A DNA stretch of 64,000 nucleotides, from contig JBGAKG010000002.1 of NCBI GenBank assembly GCA_044224495.1, forward strand, positions 1 through 64,000, written 5' to 3'. Under the pieces are notes generated by a model that was not told where the DNA came from, did no database searches, and saw nothing but the letters and a program-made list of their open reading frames with translations. This document shows, one piece after another, positions 25,801 through 34,662 of this stretch (its first letter is position 1; the number at the start of each line of letters is the position of its first letter). The stretch comes from JBGAKG01 sp044224495. Its GTDB lineage: Bacteria > Myxococcota_A > Polyangia > Polyangiales > Polyangiaceae. The translations under genes and the position numbers were made by a program.

Positions 25801-26730
25801 ATGAGGCCGCGCGCCATCTTCTTCGGTACGCCCGAGATCGCCGTCCCGAGCCTCGACGCGCTGACCGAGCTCGCCGACGTCGTGTTCGTCACGTGCCAGC
25901 CCGACAAGCCCGTCGGCCGGCACCAAGTGCTGACCGCACCGCCGGTGAAGGTGCGCGCGGCCGCGCTCGGGCTCGCGGTCGAGCAACCGGCGAAGCTCCG
26001 CACCGGCGAGTTCGGCGCAAAGGTGAAGAGCGCCGAAGCCGACTTCGCGCTCGTCATCGCCTACGGCCGAATCCTCCCCGACGACGTGCTCTCCGCGCCG
26101 CGCCTGGGCTGCTTGAACCTGCACGCGTCGCTGCTCCCGAAGCTCCGCGGCGCCGCGCCGATCCAGTGGGCGGTCGCGCGGGGCGAGGCCGAGACGGGCA
26201 TCACGCTGATGCAGATGGACGCCGGCCTCGACACCGGGCCGATGCTCGGCAAGTGGTCCACCCCGATCGGCGCCGACGAGACGGCCGGCGAGCTCGCGGT
26301 GCGGCTCGGCGAGCTCGCAGCGCGCGCGGTTCGTGAGGGTCTCCCGCGGCTGCTTCGGGGCGAGCTCGTCCCGGAGAAGCAGGACGATGCGAACGCCACG
26401 CTCGCGCCGATCCTCGCCAAGGAGCACGGGAAGATCGACTGGACGCTGACCGCGCCGCTCGTCCACGCCCACGTCCGCGGGATGAACCCGTGGCCGCTCG
26501 GCCAGACGGTGCACCGCGGCAAGCGCGTGCTGGTCCATCGTACCACTTTGGTACCAGGCGCCAGCGGCGCGCCCGGCAAGGTCGTACTCGCCGACAAATC
26601 GCGCGTCATCGTCGCGTGCGGCGGCGGCGCGGTCGAGCTCACGCAGATCCAGCTCGAGGGCAAGAAGCCCATGCGCGGCGCGGACTGGTTCCTGGGTCGC
26701 GGCATCGCCGAGGGCGACGTCCTCGGCTGA
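25801..26730 (+). CDS. fmt: Methionyl-tRNA formyltransferase
   Basis: 309 residues (family about 310). Transfers the formyl group of 10-formyl-THF to initiator Met-tRNA. The N-terminus RAIFFGTPEIAVPSL, the catalytic triad region LNLHASLLPKLRGAAPIQ (Asn106, His108) and Asp144 in AGLDTGPML are intact. The C-terminal tRNA-binding OB domain is present but short. The usual neighbour def (peptide deformylase) is absent; the gene sits among small lipoprotein genes. It converges on the DUF3750-like gene with a 3-bp gap. Confidence 0.96.
   Translation: MRPRAIFFGTPEIAVPSLDALTELADVVFVTCQPDKPVGRHQVLTAPPVKVRAAALGLAVEQPAKLRTGEFGAKVKSAEADFALVIAYGRILPDDVLSAPRLGCLNLHASLLPKLRGAAPIQWAVARGEAETGITLMQMDAGLDTGPMLGKWSTPIGADETAGELAVRLGELAARAVREGLPRLLRGELVPEKQDDANATLAPILAKEHGKIDWTLTAPLVHAHVRGMNPWPLGQTVHRGKRVLVHRTTLVPGASGAPGKVVLADKSRVIVACGGGAVELTQIQLEGKKPMRGADWFLGRGIAEGDVLG
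26540..26554. repeat. GTACCA-CTT-TGGTAC palindrome
   Basis: A perfect 6-3-6 inverted repeat inside fmt. The same GTACCA-N3-TGGTAC pattern recurs at 28749-28763 and the half sites abut at 27427-27438. See findings. Confidence 0.6.
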
Positions 26731-26733
26731 GAG

Positions 26734-27420
26734 TCACCGGTCGTCGAACCCGATTCGGCCCGGGCCGAACGGGACGATGATCGCGGGCGGCCAGAAGTCG
26801 ATCCCGACGGTGAAGCCGAAGAGGTGGACCTCGATCCCCTCCTTGAGGCCCACCTTGATCCCGAAGATCGGCGTATCCACCTGGAAGCCGGTCCCCTCGC
26901 TCGTGTCGGTGATGCCGAACCAACCGCGGTGGTCGCGCCCGATCGCGGTCGCGGGGAGCGTGCCGAGGATGTCGCAGCGGCGCATCATCGTCTCGACGTA
27001 GGTGTTCGAGTTGGGCCCCGGGATCGGGATGTAGACGTGGTCGTCGTCCCAACCGGGCGTCTCGTGCTCGAGGCACTCGATCATCCGCTCGGCCTCCGCG
27101 CCGCGGTAGATCGCGTGGACCATCACGCCGCCGCCGCCGTGATCGTAGAGCGGGTCGCGCCCGCGGTGCTCACCGGTGCTCCCCCAGAGCTCGAAGGTGC
27201 TCCACTGCGGCGAGCCCTTCCGCCGCACCGCGAACCACGCGTGACGCGCGACGTCGTCGATCGGCGGGGGCATCAGCCCGCTCGCGACGAGGAGCGCCGC
27301 TTCGCCGTCGTTCGCCGGTGCCACCACCGGTCGCTGCCACGCGACGCACCCCGAGAGCGCGCCCGTCCCGAGCACCACCCCGAGCACCCCCCCGAGCTTC
27401 GCCGTGGCCGCCCGACCCAT
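26734..27420 (-). CDS. DUF3750-like lipoprotein
   Basis: 228 residues. Signal peptide with lipobox ALSGC (about residue 25). The mature part has the DUF3750 pattern: WFAVRRKGSPQWSTFELWG, GGGVMVHAIYRG, ERMIECLEH and IPIPGPNSNTYVETM with a C-terminal IGFDDR. DUF3750 proteins are exported and uncharacterised; their conserved GPNSNT segment looks like an active or binding site. The ATG at 27420 follows from the signal peptide. The gene is divergent from 27454 with only 33 bp between starts. Confidence 0.72.
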   Translation of the reverse strand: MGRAATAKLGGVLGVVLGTGALSGCVAWQRPVVAPANDGEAALLVASGLMPPPIDDVARHAWFAVRRKGSPQWSTFELWGSTGEHRGRDPLYDHGGGGVMVHAIYRGAEAERMIECLEHETPGWDDDHVYIPIPGPNSNTYVETMMRRCDILGTLPATAIGRDHRGWFGITDTSEGTGFQVDTPIFGIKVGLKEGIEVHLFGFTVGIDFWPPAIIVPFGPGRIGFDDR

Positions 27421-27426
27421 CGCTTC

Positions 27427-27438
27427 CGTGGTACCACG
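27427..27438. promoter_or_regulatory. CGTGGTACCACG palindrome between divergent genes
   Basis: A perfect 12-bp palindrome lies in the 33-bp gap between the divergent 27420 and 27454 starts. It contains TGGTACCA, the abutted half sites of the palindromes at 26540 and 28749. It could be a shared operator. Confidence 0.4.
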
Positions 27439-27453
27439 ACCCAGGGGTTTTCC

Positions 27454-28071
27454 TTGGCTCGAGCTCTCGCTCCCCTCACCTTCGTCGTCCTCGGCCTGGC
27501 GCTCGTCGCCGCCTGTTGCCCGGACGATCCGCCCGCGCAGACGGCGCGGACCCCGAGCGCGGCGCGGTCGCACGCGAGCTCGCCGTGCAACGAGGAGACG
27601 CCGCGCGGCACGCCGGCGCAGCTGGACGTGGCGAGCTTGGACCTCGGCGACACGAGCGTCGATGCTCCGCTCGCGTGCCCCGGCCGGGGCTGGGACGGCG
27701 GTTGGTACGTCGCCGTGCGCGGCCACGGCAAGCGCAAGGTCGTCTACGACCGCCGGCCGGGTGACTGTGACGCGCCGGAGAAGGACCCGGCGACCTGCCC
27801 GACGATCTCCGTCCACGCGCTCGCGCAAGCCACGTTCGGGGTGCTCCGGCGCGAGCTCGGCGAGGAGAACGTGAACGGCCTGGGGCTCGGGCTCTGCGGC
27901 GACGTCCGCGCTCCGCTCGAGCGGTGGAACTACAGCACGCGGATCCACGACTGGAGCTTCGCCCAGCGCGCGGTTCAGCTCATCTCCGCGGAGCTGCGAC
28001 GTTGGGATGCCGACGGGACCTTCGGGCTCTCCGTCTCGGGCATCTCGTGCGTCGAGCTCGTGCTCGAGTGA
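27454..28071 (+). CDS. Lipoprotein, hypothetical
   Basis: 205 residues. A TTG start at 27454 (preceded by CAGGGG) gives a signal peptide with lipobox ALVAAC; no ATG or GTG serves. The mature domain (about 50-205) contains CPGRGWDGGWYVAVRGHGKRK and WSFAQRAVQLISAELRRWD, and four to six cysteines. The combination of an N-terminal beta part and a C-terminal helix is not one I recognise. It is divergent from the DUF3750-like gene, with a candidate shared operator between them. Confidence 0.62.
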   Translation: MARALAPLTFVVLGLALVAACCPDDPPAQTARTPSAARSHASSPCNEETPRGTPAQLDVASLDLGDTSVDAPLACPGRGWDGGWYVAVRGHGKRKVVYDRRPGDCDAPEKDPATCPTISVHALAQATFGVLRRELGEENVNGLGLGLCGDVRAPLERWNYSTRIHDWSFAQRAVQLISAELRRWDADGTFGLSVSGISCVELVLE

Positions 28072-28077
28072 GCGCGC

Positions 28078-28707
28078 TCAGCGCTTGCGGCTCGGCGTGC
28101 CGTCGTCGTCGGGGTCTTCGCGCGGGATCGGCGGCGGTCCCTTCTTCAACGCCATCATCGCCGCGCGCGACGGGCGCTTCGCCATCTCCTCCGGCGGGAG
28201 CGGCGGCGGCCCCTTCGCGCGCGTCGGCGCTTCGTCGACGGGCTCTTCGCGCGGCAGCGGCGGCGGTCCGCGACGAACGGCCGGCATGCCGCCCTTCGAG
28301 CCGCGCCGCTCCGCGCGCCTCGACGTCGGCGACTCCTCCAGCCACTCGAGCTGGACCTGCATCGTCTCGTGCCGCTTCGGCATCGGCGGCGGCTGATAGC
28401 GCGGCGCTTCGCCTTCCGCGGAGCGGGGCTCGGCGTTCGCGGGATCGAGGAGCCACGACGTATCGACCTCGATCGTCGTTCGCGGCACCGGCCCCGCCTT
28501 CACCCAGATCGGCGCGGGGCGCGGGACTGCCGCCGGCCGCGGCGGGAGCGGTGCCTTCGGAGGCGGCGCGGCCGGGCGCGGCGCGGCAGGCGCCTTCGGT
28601 GCCTGCGCGACCGGAGCCGGCGCCTTCGGTGCCTGCGAGGCCGGCGCCGGTGGCCGCGCCGTCGGCGGCTTCGGCGGGAGCGGCGGCGGCTTCTTCGACG
28701 AGGCCAT
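28078..28707 (-). CDS. Proline-rich PPPLP-motif protein
   Basis: 209 residues, low complexity, no signal peptide. The first 70 residues alternate Pro with Ala/Lys (KKPPPLPPKPPTARPPAP). The C-terminal half carries three spaced copies of a short motif: RRGPPPLPREEP, AKGPPPLPPEE and KKGPPPIPRED. KPPPLPPK-type motifs also open the 1947-residue TPR protein at 9368. Such peptides are ligands for SH3, WW or GYF-like domains, which suggests a cytoplasmic adaptor. The ATG at 28707 was chosen over an in-frame GTG/ATG upstream that would add non-proline sequence. Confidence 0.65.
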   Translation of the reverse strand: MASSKKPPPLPPKPPTARPPAPASQAPKAPAPVAQAPKAPAAPRPAAPPPKAPLPPRPAAVPRPAPIWVKAGPVPRTTIEVDTSWLLDPANAEPRSAEGEAPRYQPPPMPKRHETMQVQLEWLEESPTSRRAERRGSKGGMPAVRRGPPPLPREEPVDEAPTRAKGPPPLPPEEMAKRPSRAAMMALKKGPPPIPREDPDDDGTPSRKR

Positions 28708-28747
28708 ACCCCACCCAAGGTAGCCGTCTTTCGGCCCGACCGCCAGC

Positions 28748-28764
28748 CGTACCAAAATGGTACG
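28748..28764. promoter_or_regulatory. CGTACCA-AAA-TGGTACG palindrome upstream of the proline-rich gene
   Basis: A perfect 7-3-7 inverted repeat in the short intergenic gap, 41 bp upstream of the 28707 start. It lies where a promoter or operator would be expected and shares its half sites with 26540-26554 and 27427-27438. Confidence 0.5.
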
Positions 28765-28784
28765 TCACGGCTGAGGCAGGATGG

Positions 28785-29453
28785 CTAGCCTCCGAACGCC
28801 GCCCCCGCGCCGAGCACGAAGCCGAAGTACGGGACGCCGCGGATCTCCCACACCTGGATCCCGACGAAGCGCCCGCGCGACTGTTCGCCGCCCCGAGCGG
28901 CCCGCGGCCCGTAGCGCAGCCCGAGCAAGGCCGAAAACCCGTCCGTCCCGGGGACGTGCCCCCGCCCGACGGTCGAGAAGTCGAGCTCCGCGGCGATGAC
29001 GATCCGTCCGCACCGGCAGTAGTCGATCTCGGCTCGGAGCTCGACCGGGAAGAGGAGCAGTCCGTACGGATCGTAGGACGAGAACGCCGCGCGAACGCCG
29101 GACACGAGCGAGACGAAGCCCATCCGCGGGAGCGCGACGCCGAACCCCGCCGGCAGGAGATCGATGCGCCCGTCCACGCCTTGAGGAACGATCCCACCGG
29201 CGCTGAAGCCCAGCCCGAACGCCCAACCGACGCGCTTGCCGAAGAGCCCGCGCGCGTCCGCGCCGAGCGCGAGGGCGTAGCCGCTCCACGGCTCGCGACC
29301 GGTGCCGTGATCGGTGGAGACGCCGTAGCGAAACCCGAGCATCGCCGAGGCCACGCCGAACCGGCGCTGAGACGCGTAGTCGGTCGACTCGCCTCCCCCA
29401 CGGAGGGGCCCGGTCAACAGGACTTCCTGTGCCACGATCACAACACCGAGCAT
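28785..29453 (-). CDS. Putative outer-membrane beta-barrel protein
   Basis: 222 residues. A hydrophobic leader and then alternating beta strands typical of a small OM barrel (FGVASAMLGFRYGV, SGYALALGADARGLFG, VELRAEIDYCRCGRIVIAAELDFS, GFSALLGLRYGP, PYFGFVLGAGAAFGG). The C-terminus ends in glycine rather than the classical aromatic residue. The start could be ATG 29453 or ATG 29486; the latter would overlap lhr by 8 bp. No enzyme motif is present. Divergent from lhr. Confidence 0.6.
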   Translation of the reverse strand: MLGVVIVAQEVLLTGPLRGGGESTDYASQRRFGVASAMLGFRYGVSTDHGTGREPWSGYALALGADARGLFGKRVGWAFGLGFSAGGIVPQGVDGRIDLLPAGFGVALPRMGFVSLVSGVRAAFSSYDPYGLLLFPVELRAEIDYCRCGRIVIAAELDFSTVGRGHVPGTDGFSALLGLRYGPRAARGGEQSRGRFVGIQVWEIRGVPYFGFVLGAGAAFGG

Positions 29454-29478
29454 CGGTCGCGCTAGTCTACCGTTCCCC

Positions 29479-32400
29479 ATGCGCACGAAGGCGTCCGATC
29501 CGCTGGCGTCGTTCTCCGAGGCGACGCGCGCCTACTTCCGCGCCGCGCTCGGGACGCCGACGCGCGCGCAGGCGCTCGGGTGGCCCGCCATCTCGCGCGG
29601 CGAGTCGACGCTCATCTCCGCGCCGACCGGCTCGGGCAAGACGCTCGCGGCGTTCCTCTGGGCGCTCGACCGCCTCGCGTTCGGTCCCGTACCGGCGCCG
29701 CCTCCGGCGCCGAAGCGTGGCCGTGGCGCCGCGCGCCCCCACCCCGGCAAAGCCACCCCCGGCCCGGGCGTCCGCGTCCTCTACGTCTCGCCGCTGAAGG
29801 CGCTCGCGGTCGACGTGGAGCGGAACCTTCGGGCTCCGCTCCTCGGCATCCTCGAGCACGCGCGGATGCGTGGCGACGCGGCGCGCGAGATCACCGTCGC
29901 CGTTCGCACGGGCGACGCGACGCAGGCCGAGCGCACTCGCATGCGCCGTTTCCCGCCCGACGTCCTCATCACCACGCCCGAGTCCCTCTACCTCATGCTG
30001 ACGTCGCAGGCGGCGGCGATCTTGCGGAGCGTGGAGACGGTGATCGTCGACGAGATCCACCAGCTCGTGCAGAACAAGCGCGGCGCCCACCTCTTCCTCT
30101 CGCTCGAGCGGCTCGAGCTCCTGCGCCAGGCCGAGACACGACTCCAGCGGATCGGGCTCTCCGCCACGCAGCGTCCGTTGAGCGAGGTCGGGCGCGTGCT
30201 CGCGGGGTACGACGACGACGGCCCGCGGCCCGTGACGATCGTGGACGCCGGCGCGCGCAGAGACCTCGTGCTCTCCGTCTCCACGCCCGACGTCGACATG
30301 GCCCGCCTCCGCGACCGCGACACGGGCCCCGGCTCGGGAAACGGCGAGCCGGACGAGCTCGGCGAGCCGGCGGCACCGGCCTCGATCTGGCCGCACCTCC
30401 ACGAGCGAATCGTCCACGACGTCGAAGCCCATCGCTCGACGATGGTGTTCGTCAACAGCCGGCGCCTCGCCGAGCGCCTCGCGACCGCGCTCAACGACGT
30501 CTCGCTCGCCAAGGGCGGCGGCGAGCTCGCGCTCGCGCACCACGGCTCGGTCGCGCGCGAGAAGCGCGCGGCGATCGAGGACAAGCTCAAGCGCGGCGAG
30601 CTCCCCGCCATCGTCGCGACCTCGTCGCTCGAGCTCGGGATCGACATGGGCGCGGTCGATCTCGTGATTCAGGTCGAGGCGCCCCCGTCCATCGCGAGCG
30701 GGCTCCAGCGCGTCGGGCGCGCGAGCCACCAGGTCGGCGGCGTGCCGAAAGGGATCCTCCTCCCCAAGCACCGCGCCGACATCCTGGCGTGCGCCGCCGC
30801 GGTCGCCGGCATGCGCGCGAGCGAGGTCGAAGAGACGCACGCGCTCGAGAACCCGCTCGACGTCCTGGCGCAGCAGATCGTCGCGATGTGCGCCGAGAAC
30901 GAACGCGGAGCGACCGACGTCGATGCGCTCTACGCCACGATCCGCCGCGCGGCGCCGTTCCGCACGCTCCCGCGCGCGCTGTTCGAGGACGTGCTCGACA
31001 TGCTCTCGGGCCGCTACCCGTCGGACGAGTTCGCCGAGCTCCGCCCGCGCCTGCACTGGGACCGCGTGCGCTCCGAGCTCCACGCGCGCCCCGGGGCGAA
31101 GCAGCTCGCGATCGCGAACGGCGGCACCATCCCCGACCGCGGCCTCTACGGCGTCTTCCTCGCGACCGGCAGCGAGACCACGCGCCCGAAGCGCGTCGGC
31201 GAGCTCGACGAAGAGATGGTCTTCGAGCTGCGCGAAGGCGAGGTGTTCCTGCTCGGCGCCAGCTCGTGGCGCGCCGAGGAGATCACGAACGACCGCGTGA
31301 TGGTGACGCCCGCCGCCGGGCTCCCCGGCAAGATGCCCTTCTGGCACGGCGACCGCGTCGGTCGCTCCAAGGCGTTCGGCGAGCGGATCGGCGCCCTCAC
31401 CCGCGCGATCGCCGAGGGCACGAGCAAGGAGACGCGGTCGCTCCTCGCCGACGAGCACGGCCTCGACGAGGCCGCGATCCAGAACGTCGTCGCCTACGTC
31501 GCCGAGCAGAAATCGGTCACGCAGGTGGTCCCTTCGGATCGGCTCGTGCTCGTCGAGCGCTTCGTCGACGACCTCGGTGACCTCCGCATCTGCGTGCTCA
31601 CGCCCTTCGGGGCGCGGGTCCACGCGCCGTGGGCGATGGCGATCCTCGCGCGGCTCCACGAGCTCGGCGCGGGCGAGCCCGATGCGGTGTGGTCCGACGA
31701 CGGCATCGCGCTCCGCATCACCGCGCAGGAGGGCGAGCTCCCGCGCGCCGCGTTCATCCCGAAGCGCGAGGAGATCGACTCCTTGGTCGAGGGGCAGGTC
31801 GCGCAGTCGTCGCTCTTCGCCGCCCGCTTCCGCGAGTCCGCCGCGCGCGCGCTCCTTCTTCCGCGCCGCCGCCCGGGCAAGCGCTCGCCGCTCTGGGCGC
31901 AGCGCAAGCGCGCGGCGGACCTGTTGTCGGTCGCGTCGCGGTACCCGTCGTTCCCGATCGTGCTCGAGACGTACCGCGAGTGCCTCCGCGACGTCTTCGA
32001 CATGCCGGGCCTGCGGGACGTCCTCGACAAAATCGAGCGCCGGAAGATCCGCGTGGTCGAGGTCGAGACGCGCTCACCGTCGCCCTTCGCGTCGTCGCTC
32101 CTCTTCTCGTTCGTCGCCAACTTCATCTACGACGGCGACCTCCCGCTCGCGGAGCGCCGCGCCCAGGCCCTCGGCATCGACCACGAGAAGCTGCGCGAGC
32201 TGCTCGGCGAAGCGGAGCTCCGCGCGCTCTTCGATACCGAGCTCCTCGAGAGCGAGGAGCGGCGGCTCCAGCGGCTCGAGCGCCCCGCCGAGAACGCGGA
32301 GCAGCTCCTGGACGTCGTGCGCACGCTCGGTGATCTCAGCGCGGCCGAGCTCGCCGAGCGCACGACCGATGCGACGGCCCTCCCCGCCCTCGAGGCCAGT

Positions 32401-34086
32401 CGGCGCGTGGTCCCGCTCCGCGTCGCGGGCGAGCCCCGCTTCGTCGTCGTCGAGGACGCGGCGCGCTACCGCGATGCGCTCGGCTGCTCCCTCCCGCGCG
32501 GCATCCCTTCCGCGTTGCTGGCGCCGGTCGCCGCGCCCCTCCGCGATCTCGTCGCGCGCTGGGCGCGCACGCACGCACCGTTCACCGCGACCGAGGTCGC
32601 GGCGCGCTTCGGCGTCGCAGAGGCACGCATCGGGGAGGAGCTCGCCGCGCTCGAGCACGACGGGCGCGTCGTCCGCGGCGCGTTCCGCCCGGGCGGCTCC
32701 GGCGTCGAGTGGGTCGGCAAGGACGTGCTCGCCTCGCTCCGACGGCGCGCCCGCGCCGCCGCCCGCGCCGAGATCGAGCCCGTCTCGCCCGCGACCTACG
32801 CGCGCTTCCTCCTCGAGTGGCAGAACGTGATGCCGGCGCGCGATCGCGCCGCCGGTGCCTCGCGCGGCGAGATCGAGGCGCGCCTGCTCGACGCGATCGT
32901 CCAGCTCGAAGGCATGCCGCTCCCGGCGTCCGTGCTCGAGTCGGAGATCCTCGCCGCGCGCGTGCCCGGGTACGCTCGCAGCGATCTCGATGCGCTCCTC
33001 ACCGCGGGCCAGGTCGTCTGGGCCGGGATCGAGCCCCTCGGCGAGCGCGACGGGCGGATCGCGCTCTACCTCGCCGAGCACGAGCCGTGGCTCGCGCGTC
33101 CGAGCACCATGCCCGAGGGCAGCCTCGTCGTCCGCGTGCGCGAGGAGCTCGCCAAGGGCGGCGCGCTCTTCTTCCCCGATCTCGTGAAGCGAACCGGCGC
33201 ACTCCCCGGCGACGTCGAGACGGCGCTCTACGATCTGATCTGGGCCGGCGAGATCACGAACGACACGTTCGATCCGATCCGGCGCCTCACCGCCAACGCG
33301 CCCTCCGAGCGGCGCCGCCCCGTCCCGCCGCGCCTGCGCTTCCTCGGCGCGGTCCAAGGAGGGATCCCCCGCGGACCGCAGGGCCGCTTCGCGCTCCGCA
33401 GCGCGCGGCTCGAGGCAGGGGCCGACCCGAGCCGCCGCGCCCTCGCGCTGGCCGAGAGCATGCTCCTTCGTTGGGGCGTCGTCGTCCGCGAGGCCGCGAC
33501 GGCGGAGGCGCTCGACGGCGGCTTCAGCTCCGTCTACGGCGTGCTCAAGACGCTCGAAGAATCCGGCCGCGTGCAGCGCGGCTACTTCGTCGAAGGGCGT
33601 GGCGCGACCCAGTTCGCGCTCGCGGACGCCACACTCCGCCTCCGCGCGCTGCGCAGCGCCGCCGCCGAGGACGATGCGTTCCTCCTCGCCACCGTGGACC
33701 CCGCGAACCCGTGGGGCTCGGTCCTCCCGTGGCCGGAGTCGACGGAGCGCGCGGAGGTCCCCGGCGGCCCCGCGCCCACCACTCGCCTCTCGCGCTCGGT
33801 CGGGACGTCGGTCGTGATCGTCGGCGGGCACCTCGCCGCGTGGATCCGCGAGAGCACGGTCCTGACCTTCCCGCGCCCCGACAACGCGGACCGCACCGCC
33901 GATCTCGCTCACGTCGCGCGCCTCCTCGCGGCCGAGGTGGACGCGGGCCGTCGCCGCGCGATCGAGATCGAACGCGTCGACGGGCTCGCCGCGCGCGAGA
34001 GCGCTCTCGGACCGCACCTCGCCGCCGCCGGCTTCGATCGCACCACGCGCGGCTACCTGCGCCGGCGCCGCTGGGAGATCGCATGA
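29479..34086 (+). CDS. lhr: Lhr-type ATP-dependent DNA helicase
   Basis: 1535 residues, almost exactly the length of E. coli Lhr (1538), a large superfamily 2 helicase implicated in DNA repair. RecA1 carries the P-loop SAPTGSGKT (about 47-55) and Walker B VDEIH (Asp191-His194). RecA2 has TSSLELGIDMG and QRVGRASHQVGG. A winged helix and Lhr core follow, and the 600-residue Lhr-CTD is present. It heads a three-gene operon: its TGA overlaps the ATG of the HExxH protein (ATGA), which is followed by the FUSC-like gene. Confidence 0.95.
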   Translation: MRTKASDPLASFSEATRAYFRAALGTPTRAQALGWPAISRGESTLISAPTGSGKTLAAFLWALDRLAFGPVPAPPPAPKRGRGAARPHPGKATPGPGVRVLYVSPLKALAVDVERNLRAPLLGILEHARMRGDAAREITVAVRTGDATQAERTRMRRFPPDVLITTPESLYLMLTSQAAAILRSVETVIVDEIHQLVQNKRGAHLFLSLERLELLRQAETRLQRIGLSATQRPLSEVGRVLAGYDDDGPRPVTIVDAGARRDLVLSVSTPDVDMARLRDRDTGPGSGNGEPDELGEPAAPASIWPHLHERIVHDVEAHRSTMVFVNSRRLAERLATALNDVSLAKGGGELALAHHGSVAREKRAAIEDKLKRGELPAIVATSSLELGIDMGAVDLVIQVEAPPSIASGLQRVGRASHQVGGVPKGILLPKHRADILACAAAVAGMRASEVEETHALENPLDVLAQQIVAMCAENERGATDVDALYATIRRAAPFRTLPRALFEDVLDMLSGRYPSDEFAELRPRLHWDRVRSELHARPGAKQLAIANGGTIPDRGLYGVFLATGSETTRPKRVGELDEEMVFELREGEVFLLGASSWRAEEITNDRVMVTPAAGLPGKMPFWHGDRVGRSKAFGERIGALTRAIAEGTSKETRSLLADEHGLDEAAIQNVVAYVAEQKSVTQVVPSDRLVLVERFVDDLGDLRICVLTPFGARVHAPWAMAILARLHELGAGEPDAVWSDDGIALRITAQEGELPRAAFIPKREEIDSLVEGQVAQSSLFAARFRESAARALLLPRRRPGKRSPLWAQRKRAADLLSVASRYPSFPIVLETYRECLRDVFDMPGLRDVLDKIERRKIRVVEVETRSPSPFASSLLFSFVANFIYDGDLPLAERRAQALGIDHEKLRELLGEAELRALFDTELLESEERRLQRLERPAENAEQLLDVVRTLGDLSAAELAERTTDATALPALEASRRVVPLRVAGEPRFVVVEDAARYRDALGCSLPRGIPSALLAPVAAPLRDLVARWARTHAPFTATEVAARFGVAEARIGEELAALEHDGRVVRGAFRPGGSGVEWVGKDVLASLRRRARAAARAEIEPVSPATYARFLLEWQNVMPARDRAAGASRGEIEARLLDAIVQLEGMPLPASVLESEILAARVPGYARSDLDALLTAGQVVWAGIEPLGERDGRIALYLAEHEPWLARPSTMPEGSLVVRVREELAKGGALFFPDLVKRTGALPGDVETALYDLIWAGEITNDTFDPIRRLTANAPSERRRPVPPRLRFLGAVQGGIPRGPQGRFALRSARLEAGADPSRRALALAESMLLRWGVVVREAATAEALDGGFSSVYGVLKTLEESGRVQRGYFVEGRGATQFALADATLRLRALRSAAAEDDAFLLATVDPANPWGSVLPWPESTERAEVPGGPAPTTRLSRSVGTSVVIVGGHLAAWIRESTVLTFPRPDNADRTADLAHVARLLAAEVDAGRRRAIEIERVDGLAARESALGPHLAAAGFDRTTRGYLRRRRWEIA

Positions 34087-34661
34087 CGCAGCGGCTCGAC
34101 CACACCGATCGCCCGCCGTTCTCGACGCCGAAGTACGAGGCGCTCCTCGACGAGCTCGCGGAGGAGTTTCCGTCGTTCGCGATCCGCTACAAGCAAGGCG
34201 CGAAGCTCCAGCACGCGATCGATCGCGCGCTCCGCATCCTCACGCTCGGGCGGATGAGCTCCTACCTCACGACGTACCACACGGTGCTCTTCGGCACGCT
34301 GTGGGTCCCGAGCTCGTGGGATCGCCTCGACGACGTCGACCGCGTGATCCTCCTCCGCCACGAGCGCGTGCACCTCCGCCAGCGGCGCCGGATGGGCGAT
34401 CTCGTGATGGGCTTCGTCTACCTCGTGCCCTTCTTCCCGATCGGGCTCGCGTGGGGCCGGGCGCGGATCGAGTGGGAGGCGTACATCGAGACGATCGTGG
34501 CGACGCACGACCACTACGGCCTGGGCGCGGCGAAGGCGCTCCGCGCGCACATCGTGGACCGCTTCGTCGGGCCGGACTACGGGTGGATGTGGCCGTTCCG
34601 CGGCACGGTGGAGCGTTGGTTCGACGACGTGATCGCGGAGCTCGAAGAGAAGAACGCTTGA
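34083..34661 (+). CDS. HExxH-motif protein (putative zincin), hypothetical
   Basis: 192 residues, cytosolic or peripheral. The motif RHERVHLRQ (HExxH, His98-His102 region) is followed about 25 residues later by RIEWEAYIET, a plausible third glutamate ligand, as in gluzincins. A hydrophobic segment (GFVYLVPFFPIGLAW) lies between. I do not recognise a named peptidase family. It starts inside the lhr stop codon (ATGA) and is followed 1 bp later by the FUSC-like gene, so translation of the three is coupled. A role linked to Lhr is only suggested by context. Confidence 0.65.
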   Translation: MTQRLDHTDRPPFSTPKYEALLDELAEEFPSFAIRYKQGAKLQHAIDRALRILTLGRMSSYLTTYHTVLFGTLWVPSSWDRLDDVDRVILLRHERVHLRQRRRMGDLVMGFVYLVPFFPIGLAWGRARIEWEAYIETIVATHDHYGLGAAKALRAHIVDRFVGPDYGWMWPFRGTVERWFDDVIAELEEKNA

Positions 34662-34662
34662 G

